The notes under the pieces: model-generated | What the model was told of the DNA's origin: nothing | The model's database searches: none | Seen by the model: the letters and a program-made list of their open reading frames with translations, nothing else | Source: Desulfuromonas sp. | GTDB taxonomy: Bacteria; Desulfobacterota; Desulfuromonadia; Desulfuromonadales; BM501 | Assembly: GCF_002868845.1 (NCBI RefSeq) | Contig: NZ_PKUB01000048.1 | Span: 102,247-152,171, forward strand | Direction of reading: 5' to 3' | Length of the DNA: 49,925 bases | Position numbers and translations under genes: made by a program | Part shown: positions 33,123 to 40,218 of the stretch, one piece after another | Position numbering within the stretch: the stretch's first letter is position 1 | Layout of the letters: each line of letters begins with the position of its first letter

Positions 33123-34541
33123 TCAGTTGTCCAGAATATGGATGTAGATGTTGGCCCTGCGGTTTTTCGCTCTTCCTTCATCGGTCTCGTTGGTCTCGAT
33201 CGGCTCGCTTTCGCCCCGGCCCTCGATTGTCACCGTGTCGGGATCGAAACCCCCGTAGGTGACCAGGAAGTCGGCGACGGTCCGGGCGCGGCTGATGGAA
33301 AGCTTCTGGTTGTAGGCCTCGGAGCCCCTGCTGTCGGTATGCCCGACGATCCGCAATTTGAAGATGATTCCCAGCTCCCGGAGACGGTCGGCAAAGCCGG
33401 CAACCCTCTCCTGATTCTCCGTATCGAGGTTGGCCTTGTCGAAATCGAAGTTCAGCCAGGGGACCTGGTTGGTGTCGAAGGTCAGTATCGATGTCAACTC
33501 GCCCTTCTCGTCCGGCGGAAGGAGCGTGATCTCGGGTATGACCGGCGCGACCGCTTCCAGGACCTTCTCCATGCTCGGCGGTTCGACGGGCTCGGGGGCC
33601 GGGCAACCGTCCTCGTCGACCGGGGTGTCGGGCGGGGTGTCGGGGCAGATGTCGCGGTAGTCGGGCACCCGGTCTCCGTCGCTGTCGATGGAGCATCCTT
33701 CCTCGTCGACGGTGGCGCCGGCGGGGGTGTCCGTGCACCTGTCGAAGGTGTCGGGGACGCCGTCGCCGTCGGTGTCGATCGGACAGCCGACTTCGTCGAC
33801 CTCCACCCCTGACGGGGTGTCGGGGCACTTGTCGAGGTAGTCGGGGACGCCGTCGCCGTCGGTGTCGAGCGGGCAGCCGTCTTTGTCGACCTTCACCCCT
33901 GACGGGGTGTCGGGGCACTTGTCGAGAGGATCGAGCACCCCGTCGCCGTCGGTGTCGACGTCCTTGGGCGGTTTTTTCTTGCGCTCCTGGCCGAAGATGT
34001 AGCTCAGCCCGAGGGTGTATTCGTAACTGTCCCAGCCGAAGGTGTCGACCCACCGGACGTGCCTGGCTTCGGCCCTGGCGGCCAGGTAGTTCACGAGAGA
34101 GTACCTGGCTCCCAGGCCGTAGGCGACGATGGCTCCGCCTTCGGTGGTGTTGCCGTTGTCCTGGATGATGCCGCCGGCGCCGATGGTGAAGAATGGGGTG
34201 AGTTTTTTCTTGGGGAGAACCGGGAATATCGCATCGGCCCTGAACAGGTAGGCGCTTGCGCTGTTGCCATCCGTCTTGTTCTTGCTGCTGACGACGGAGA
34301 CGCCCGCCTCGAGTCCGAAGCTGTTGGAAAAGTTGGAACCGACCAGGTTGTAGCCGAGTCTCAGGCCGGAGATCGGACCGGCTTCCATGTTCAGATCGTT
34401 GTCGGGAGTGTATCCTCCGGCCACAACGGTCAGGGAGATGACCCCTTTGCGATCCTTGGCCAAAAGGGTCGAGGGGAGGGTGAGGCCAAGGAGGATGACG
34501 AGGGCGATAAAAGAGATCTTTTTCACGGCTGTCCACTGCAT
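33123..34541 (-). CDS. OmpA-family outer-membrane protein with thrombospondin type-3 repeats
   Basis: This ~472-residue protein has a signal peptide (MQWTAVKKISFIALVILLG). An eight-stranded beta-barrel follows (about residues 35-190; LTVVAGGYTPDNDLNMEAG, then AARAEARHVRWVDTF). Next come four acidic calcium-binding type-3 repeats of the form DTDGDGVxDxxDxCPDTP, each ending with VDxxGCP (about residues 195-315). A C-terminal OmpA domain (about 355-472) has WLNFDFDKANLD, HTDSRGSEAYNQKLS, SRARTV and the GRGESEP segment that binds peptidoglycan. It anchors outer membrane to cell wall and may bind calcium. The start could also be a GTG at 34526; neither start has a clear ribosome-binding site. Confidence 0.92.
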   Translation of the reverse strand: MQWTAVKKISFIALVILLGLTLPSTLLAKDRKGVISLTVVAGGYTPDNDLNMEAGPISGLRLGYNLVGSNFSNSFGLEAGVSVVSSKNKTDGNSASAYLFRADAIFPVLPKKKLTPFFTIGAGGIIQDNGNTTEGGAIVAYGLGARYSLVNYLAARAEARHVRWVDTFGWDSYEYTLGLSYIFGQERKKKPPKDVDTDGDGVLDPLDKCPDTPSGVKVDKDGCPLDTDGDGVPDYLDKCPDTPSGVEVDEVGCPIDTDGDGVPDTFDRCTDTPAGATVDEEGCSIDSDGDRVPDYRDICPDTPPDTPVDEDGCPAPEPVEPPSMEKVLEAVAPVIPEITLLPPDEKGELTSILTFDTNQVPWLNFDFDKANLDTENQERVAGFADRLRELGIIFKLRIVGHTDSRGSEAYNQKLSISRARTVADFLVTYGGFDPDTVTIEGRGESEPIETNETDEGRAKNRRANIYIHILDN

Positions 34542-34713
34542 CGGGGAAAAGGGGTTTGGGTTTTTGCGACTGCTCCTCCCTGTGGCGTACAGGGGGGCCG
34601 CCCTTCCCCGTTTCGAAGGGAGGGGGCGCGGGCAGGGCAAGGGACGATTAACGGGACGATCCTCCGGGTGGCAACATCCGCGGGGAGCGGCGCGAGGGCC
34701 GCGCAGGCTCCTG

Positions 34714-36084
34714 TTACAGAAATCCGAATTTTTTCATCCGGTACCGAAAGGCGTCAATGCCCAGGCGAAGCGTCTTGGCCGCTTTGGACTGGTTGCCCTG
34801 AGCCGATTCCAGAGCCTGGCGAATGAGTTCCCTCTCCACGTCCTCGATGTCCACACCCTCGGGAGGCAGACGGAAATTGAGCGGGCCGCCGGTTCCTCCG
34901 CCGGTCCTGGTGACGATCTCCTGGGGCAGATGCTCCAGAAGCAGGGTCTCCTCGCTCTCCAGGATGATGGCCCTTTCGAGGATGTTCCTCAGTTCGCGGG
35001 TATTGCCCGGCCAATTGTACTCGAGCAGAAATTTTTCCGCTATCTTGGATATCCCCTTGACGCTTTTGCCGAATTCCCGGTTGAAGTGCTCGATGAAATG
35101 CAGGGTCAGCGGGAGAATGTCCTCGGGGCGTTCCCGCAGGGGGGGGATGTGGATGGGAATGACCTGGATCCGGTAGTAGAGGTCGTTGCGGAAGGTCTTC
35201 TCATCGATGGCCTTGAGCAGGTCCTTGTTCGTGGCCGACACGATGCGCACGTCGACCTGGATGTCCTTGGTGCCGCCGATGCGGCGAAACGAGCGCTCCT
35301 CGAGGACGCGCAGCAGCTTGGCCTGCATCCCCAGTTCCATGTCCCCGATCTCGTCGAGAAAGACCGTCCCGCCGTGAGCTACCTCGAAGAGTCCCTTCTT
35401 CTGGGATTTGGCGTCGGTGAAGGAGCCCTTCTCATGACCCATGAGCTCGCTTTCGAGCAGGGTTTCGGGGACTGCGGCGCAGTTGATGGCCATGAACGGC
35501 TTTCCGGCCCGGGCGCTCTCGTAATGGATCGCCTTGGCGATGAGCTCCTTGCCCGTGCCGCTCTCGCCCTGGATGAGGACTGTGCTGGCGTCGCTTTTGG
35601 CGACCTTCTCGACCATGGAGAGGACGTTTTTCATGTGCTGGCTCTCGCCGACCATGTTGGCGATGCCAAACTGCCGGGACTGCTCCGAGCGCAGGTGGGC
35701 CACCTCCTGCTTCAGTTCACTCGTCTCCAGGGCCTTGCGGATGACGATGGCCAGTTCGTCCAGGTTGAAGGGCTTGTTGATGTAGTCGTAGGCGCCGAGG
35801 CGCATGGCTTTGACGGCGGTCTCCAGGACTCCGAGAGCCGTCACCATGATGACGATGATGTCTTCCTCGGTCTCCTTGACTTTGCGCAGGACGTCCATGC
35901 CGTTTATGCCCGGCAGCTGGACGTCGAGGAGCATCAGGTCCGGTGTCTCCTCCCGCAGCAGTTTGAGGGCCTCTTCCCCGGATGCGGCGGTGGACACTTC
36001 GTAGCCCTGCTTGCGGAGGTTCTGCTCCAGGGACCAGCGGATCAGATGTTCGTCATCGACTACCAGTATCCTATGCCTGGACAT
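34714..36084 (-). CDS. NtrC-type sigma-54-dependent response regulator
   Basis: This 456-residue protein has a receiver domain with phospho-acceptor Asp54 (LMLLDVQLPG) at residues ~1-120. An AAA+ domain has Walker A GESGTGKE at 173-180 and Walker B GTVFLDEIGD, and a C-terminal Fis-type HTH contains NQSKAAKTLRLGIDAFRYRM. The sigma-54-contacting loop is GSFTDA (220-225) instead of GAFTGA, with Asp for the second Gly. It overlaps the upstream kinase gene by 14 bases, so the two form a two-component operon. The target promoters are not seen in the window. Confidence 0.93.
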   Translation of the reverse strand: MSRHRILVVDDEHLIRWSLEQNLRKQGYEVSTAASGEEALKLLREETPDLMLLDVQLPGINGMDVLRKVKETEEDIIVIMVTALGVLETAVKAMRLGAYDYINKPFNLDELAIVIRKALETSELKQEVAHLRSEQSRQFGIANMVGESQHMKNVLSMVEKVAKSDASTVLIQGESGTGKELIAKAIHYESARAGKPFMAINCAAVPETLLESELMGHEKGSFTDAKSQKKGLFEVAHGGTVFLDEIGDMELGMQAKLLRVLEERSFRRIGGTKDIQVDVRIVSATNKDLLKAIDEKTFRNDLYYRIQVIPIHIPPLRERPEDILPLTLHFIEHFNREFGKSVKGISKIAEKFLLEYNWPGNTRELRNILERAIILESEETLLLEHLPQEIVTRTGGGTGGPLNFRLPPEGVDIEDVERELIRQALESAQGNQSKAAKTLRLGIDAFRYRMKKFGFL

Positions 36085-37606
36085 GGCTGCCCTCCTCGGG
36101 GCCCGGGGCCGGCCCGTTATCCACCGGCAGTTCGATGGCGAAGGTTGTTCCCTCGCCCACGCTGCTCTTCACCGAGATCGATCCTCCGTGCTGCTCGAGA
36201 AGCTGTCGGCAGATGGGTAGCCCGAGTCCGGTCCCCTGGGTCTTGGTGGTGTGGAAGGGGATGAAGATCTTCTCCAGTTCCTCCGGCGGGATGCCCTGGG
36301 CCGTGTCGGTGATAAAGACCCGAACGAATTCTTTGCCTTCCTTTTGTACCGAGTCGGTCCGTATGGTCAGGGTTCCGCCGCCCTTCATCGCCTGGATGGC
36401 ATTAATAATAACATTGAAAAGGACTTGTTGAATCTGTTTCTCGTCGACCCAGACCGAGGAAAGGTCGCGGGTCAGCTCCTGGACCCGGTGAATATTGCGG
36501 GCCTCGGGGTGCTGGGAGACGAAGAAGAGGGTCTTCTTCACCATGGCGTTGATGTCTGCGAAGGAAAATTCGGGCTTGCCCGGCCGGCCGAAGTGAAGCA
36601 GGTCGGTGGCGGTCTTGTCCAGGCGGGCGATCTGCTCCAGAACCTGGTGGACGATGGTCCGCCGCGGGTCGCTCTCGGGGAAATCGTTGGCCAGAACCGA
36701 GATGGCGCCGCTGATGCCGGCCAGGGGGTTCTTGATCTCGTGGGCGATGCCTGTGGACATCTCCCCGACCGAAGCGAGGCGGTCGGCGCGCTCCATCTGG
36801 CGATAGTGGTAGCGTTCCAGCTCCTGCTTGGCCTTCTCCAGGTTGTCAACCATGGAGTTGAAGCTGCGCATGAGGCTTCCCATCTCGTCGTCATTGCGGG
36901 GGTTCATGCGCACCGACAGGTCCCCTGCCTCCACCTCGGCCATGCGGGCGGCTATGGTGCTGATGGGGCTGCGAAGGAAGCGCAACAGGATGAAGGAGAC
37001 CCCCACAGAGAGCAGGACGATGATGAATACCGTGGAGATCATGAAGAACTGCGAGGAGTCCCGCAGTCTCCGGGTGGTGTCGGCCAGGGAGAAGTTGAGG
37101 TTCAAGACCCCGATGACCTTGCGGCCGATGCCGTGACAGAGGAAGCATCGCTCGTCGGAGACGATCGGCTTGACGATGCCCAGTACTTCCTCTCCGTTGA
37201 CGCGGAAGATTCCTTCGGCGCGCTGGTTCTGGAAGAGAGCGAGGTCGAAGGAGTCGACCGGGCCGCCGATCTCGTGGGGCCGGGCCGACTTGAGGATGGT
37301 TCCGTCAGGGTGGAAGATGCGGACGTTGGTGAGGCTGTGGCTGCGTCCCACCATTTCGAGGATCGCCTGCACGTCTTCGCTGTTGCCGACCCGCATGGAG
37401 TTGAAAATGGCCCGTTCCACGGTGGCCAGGAGCAACTCCGCGCTCTCCTTGGTCGCGCCGATGAGGTGGATCTGCTCCCGGCGGATGTGGAACAGGGTAA
37501 AGGTCCCGATGCCCACCGTCAGGAGCAGGATGTTGAGAATGATGACGCTACTGATGAGGCTTTTAAAAAACAACGCCACCCCTGATGAATGCGCGGCGCC
37601 GAACAA
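36071..37606 (-). CDS. Sensor histidine kinase with periplasmic haem-c motif
   Basis: This ~511-residue protein has a first membrane segment (about 11-41) and a periplasmic domain (42-186) with a PAS/Cache-like region (VRIFHPDGTILKSARPHEIGG). That domain carries a single c-type haem motif CFLCHG at 154-159, next to GRKVIGVLNLNFSL. A second membrane segment (187-209), HAMP, HisKA with phospho-His289 (GIAHEIKNPL) and HATPase_c (NVIINAIQA, GTGLGLPIC) follow. Haem-c periplasmic sensing suits detection of redox potential or gases. It reaches 14 bases into the regulator gene. The TTG at 37606 is the furthest start; GTG at 37579 or TTG at 37573 would remove a short N-terminal stretch. Confidence 0.9.
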   Translation of the reverse strand: MFGAAHSSGVALFFKSLISSVIILNILLLTVGIGTFTLFHIRREQIHLIGATKESAELLLATVERAIFNSMRVGNSEDVQAILEMVGRSHSLTNVRIFHPDGTILKSARPHEIGGPVDSFDLALFQNQRAEGIFRVNGEEVLGIVKPIVSDERCFLCHGIGRKVIGVLNLNFSLADTTRRLRDSSQFFMISTVFIIVLLSVGVSFILLRFLRSPISTIAARMAEVEAGDLSVRMNPRNDDEMGSLMRSFNSMVDNLEKAKQELERYHYRQMERADRLASVGEMSTGIAHEIKNPLAGISGAISVLANDFPESDPRRTIVHQVLEQIARLDKTATDLLHFGRPGKPEFSFADINAMVKKTLFFVSQHPEARNIHRVQELTRDLSSVWVDEKQIQQVLFNVIINAIQAMKGGGTLTIRTDSVQKEGKEFVRVFITDTAQGIPPEELEKIFIPFHTTKTQGTGLGLPICRQLLEQHGGSISVKSSVGEGTTFAIELPVDNGPAPGPEEGSHVQA

Positions 37607-37711
37607 AATGGCGCCGTTGGCGGATTCCCGGGGCCATAGCGTCCCCGGGTTCCTGAGAGACAGCCCCGGCCCGGCACGAAGCCGGGCTGGACCGTTGCTT
37701 GGTCAGTGGTT

Positions 37712-38650
37712 CTATTTTCTCCGCAGGACCCGCTCGGCGGCTTCCACCAGATTCGCGGGAGTCAGGTTGTAGTGGACCAGAAGGTCCTCCGCTGTTCCCG
37801 ACTGGCCGAACACGTCGCGCAGGCCGACCCGCTCTACCGGCACCGGGTACCCCTCGGCCAGGACCTCGCAGACGGCGCCGCCGAGGCCGCCGATGACCGA
37901 GTGCTCCTCAGCGGTGACGATGGCCCCGGTCTCCCGGGCGGCGCGCAGCACCAGGTCGACATCGAGGGGCTTGATGGAGCCGAGGTGGACGACGCGGGCG
38001 GAGACCTTTTCCTCCTCGAGAATCCGGGCGGCCTCGAGGGCCTGGGCGGTCATCAGGCCCGTGGTGACGAAGGTCAGGTCGGTCCCTTCCCTGGCCGTCT
38101 TGCCGCGGCCGACGGTGAAGCTGCAGTCCTCATCGAAGACCACCGGAACCTTGCCGCGGCCGAGGCGGACGAAGACCGGACCGTCCAGGGCCGCAGCGGC
38201 GCGGATGGCCGCCGTCGTTTCGGGTCCGTCGGCAGGGCACAGCACGGTCATGTTGGGCAGGGCCCGCATGATGGCCAGATCCTCTATCGACTGGTGGGAG
38301 CCGCCGTCCTCCCCCACGGTGATTCCTCCGTGGGTCGCCACCACCTTGACGTTCATGCTGGGATAGGCGAGGGATTGGCGAATCTGTTCGAAAGCTCTTC
38401 CGGCGGCGAAAACGGCGAAGGTGGAGGCGAAGGGGATCATCCCCCCGGCCGACAGCCCCGCCGCCATCCCGACCATGTTGGCCTCGGCGATCCCGGCGTT
38501 GAAGAAGCGCTCGGGGAATTCCTTGGCGAAGGCTGCCGTCTTGGTGGACCCGGAGAGGTCGGCGTCCAGGACCACCACCCGGGGGTTCTACCGGCCAAGT
38601 TCCACTAAAGTTTTGCCGTAGGCATCTCTGGTTGCGATCATCTCGCTCAC
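37712..38650 (-). pseudogene. Transketolase C-terminal subunit with in-frame amber codon
   Basis: The frame is a transketolase C-terminal (pyrimidine-binding plus TK_C) subunit: VVLDADLSGSTKTAAF, FNAGIAEANMVGMAAGLS, THGGITVGEDGGSHQSIED, GRGKVPVV, and AEEHSVIGGLGGAV in the C-terminal domain. From a GTG at 38650 with a gaaggga ribosome-binding site the reading is VSEMIATRDAYGKTLVELGR, then TAG (38590-38588), then NPRVVVLDAD. The family usually has Glu at this position (GRENP), so the stop could be a GAG-to-TAG change. The first ATG after the stop begins within VVVLDAD, removing about 20 residues of the conserved start. It may therefore be inactive, expressed by reinitiation, or a sequence error. 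The partner gene lies upstream at 38762. Confidence 0.75.
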
Positions 38651-38761
38651 TGTGTGTTTCCCTTCGGTAATTCGTGAATCATGAATCGATAGGCCGCAAA
38701 TGGCGTTGCCTGGAGCCGGTCGGCATCGGAAACGCCTCTTCACGGATGGGGCGTCTCTGGG

Positions 38762-39589
38762 TCAGGCGTGGCCCAACTCCTCCAGGCCGCGGTCGAGCTC
38801 TTCGTCGCTGGGCGGCACGCCGTGGTAGCTCGCCTTGTGCTCGAAGAAGGAAATGCCCTTGCCCTTGACCGTGCGGGCGATGATCATGGTGGGCTTGTCC
38901 TTCGTCTTTTCCGCGTCGGCCAGGGCCCGGCTGATGGCCTGGACGTCGTGGCCGTCCACTTCAAGGACGTGCCAGTTGTAGGAGAGGAACTTGGGCCCCA
39001 GGGGGCCGACGTTCATGACCTTGTCCACCTCGCCGTCGATCTGGAGGCCGTTCCAGTCGAGGAGGGCGCAGAGGTTGTCGAGCCGGTAATGGGCTGCGGC
39101 CATGGCCGCTTCCCAGATCTGCCCTTCCTGGACTTCGCCGTCGCCGAGGAGGGTGTAGACCCGGGAGCTTTTCCCCGCCAGACGCCCGGCCAGGGCGAGG
39201 CCGACGGCCTGGGAGAGGCCCTGGCCCAGGGAGCCGGTGCAGACTTCCACTCCCGGCGTTTTGTTCATGTCGGGGTGCCCCTGCAGGTGGCTGCCGAGTC
39301 GCCGCAGGGTCTTCAGGTCGTCGCGGGAGAAGTAGCCGGCCTTGGCGAGGCTGGCGTAGAGTGCGGGGGCGGCGTGCCCCTTGGACAGGACGAACCGGTC
39401 CCGGTCTTCCCAGGCGGGATTGCTCGGGTCGTGGCGCATCTTGTTGAAATAGAGCACGGTCAGGATGTCGATGGCCGAGAGGCTTCCCCCGGTGTGGCCC
39501 GACTTGGCCGTGTTGAGCATTTTGAGGATTTCCACGCGAAGCTGTCGGGCGGTCTGTTCAAGCTCCCGGACGGTCTGTTCTGTCAGCAT
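38762..39589 (-). CDS. Transketolase N-terminal (thiamine diphosphate-binding) subunit
   Basis: This 275-residue protein is the N-terminal half of a two-gene transketolase, which moves two-carbon ketol units between sugar phosphates in the pentose phosphate pathway. Signatures are AKSGHTGGSLSAIDILTVLYF, FVLSKGHAAPALYA, the TPP motif GDGEVQEGQIWEA (Asp-Gly...Asn at CALLDWNGLQ), and DGHDVQAI. The pyrimidine half is the downstream gene (37712-38650), which carries an amber codon, so the pair may be non-functional as sequenced. About 110 bases separate the genes. An aggaag ribosome-binding site precedes the ATG. Confidence 0.93.
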   Translation of the reverse strand: MLTEQTVRELEQTARQLRVEILKMLNTAKSGHTGGSLSAIDILTVLYFNKMRHDPSNPAWEDRDRFVLSKGHAAPALYASLAKAGYFSRDDLKTLRRLGSHLQGHPDMNKTPGVEVCTGSLGQGLSQAVGLALAGRLAGKSSRVYTLLGDGEVQEGQIWEAAMAAAHYRLDNLCALLDWNGLQIDGEVDKVMNVGPLGPKFLSYNWHVLEVDGHDVQAISRALADAEKTKDKPTMIIARTVKGKGISFFEHKASYHGVPPSDEELDRGLEELGHA

Positions 39590-39651
39590 GGGGCAGGTAC
39601 TTCCTTTCTGTTCTTCCCCTCGGCAGAGGGAGGCTTGGATGGGAAGGGGGG

Positions 39652-40149
39652 CTAGCGCCCGCTCCTCAGATAATCGAAAACCAACCGTTCAAGGCTGCTT
39701 CCCGGGGCGTTTTTCTCAGCCGGCCGTCCGGCGGCGGGCTTTGGGGCCGTTGCGGCAGGCGGTGCCTTGGTCGGGGGCGTAGCTTGAGGCGCGATCGGGG
39801 CCGGGGCCGGGGGCGGATCTGGGGCCGGGGCCGGCGCTGGAGGTGCGGCCGGGGGGCCGGGCTTGGAGGCCGGGCTTTTCTCTTCGGCCTGGTCCAGGGC
39901 GGTGTCGAACTCTCCGCTTTTCAGGCGCCGCAGCATGGTGCGATGCTGGTCTTTCATGCGCCCTTCGACGACTTCTTCCAGGTCGTCGGTCCCGAGGATG
40001 TCGTCGTAGGAGGCTTTCAGGGAGGCGATGATGATCCCCCCGCGGTAAAGAAGAGTGACGATGTGGGGACTCTTCAGGCCGCTGTCTTCGGTCTGGATGT
40101 GGACCAGGAAGTCCTTGTAACGGAAATTGTGGTTAAAGCCGACAACCAT
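39652..40149 (-). CDS. Conserved protein of unknown function with Pro/Ala-rich tail
   Basis: This 165-residue protein begins with a compact domain (residues 1-80): GFNHNFRYKDFLVHIQTEDSG, HIVTLLYRGGIIIASLKASY and EVVEGRMKDQHRTMLRRLKSG. I recall this N-terminal pattern (FNHN...QTEDSG...GG.I..S) from uncharacterised proteins of Myxococcota and Desulfuromonadia, but not a function. Residues ~88-150 are low-complexity Pro/Ala (PPAAPPAPAPAPDPPPAPAP), probably a flexible linker, and end in a short conserved-looking ERLVFDYLRSGR. The domain could be PilZ-like in size; that is a guess. It lies 62 bases upstream of the transketolase N gene on the same strand. Confidence 0.7.
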   Translation of the reverse strand: MVVGFNHNFRYKDFLVHIQTEDSGLKSPHIVTLLYRGGIIIASLKASYDDILGTDDLEEVVEGRMKDQHRTMLRRLKSGEFDTALDQAEEKSPASKPGPPAAPPAPAPAPDPPPAPAPIAPQATPPTKAPPAATAPKPAAGRPAEKNAPGSSLERLVFDYLRSGR

Positions 40150-40218
40150 GACGGGCCCCGGAACAAGGGAGAATCAAACTCGCCTATTGTTAGCACAGAC
40201 CGCTAAACGGTTCAAGAC

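Noticed and set aside
33600-33960. Repetitive stretch that might be a CRISPR or DNA repeat array
   Set aside because: The repeats are in-frame codons for type-3 calcium-binding motifs of the OmpA-family protein and vary like protein repeats.
38588-38590. Pyrrolysine at the amber codon of transketolase
   Set aside because: Pyrrolysine is confined to methylamine methyltransferases and a few others; here the site usually holds Glu and no functional need is apparent.
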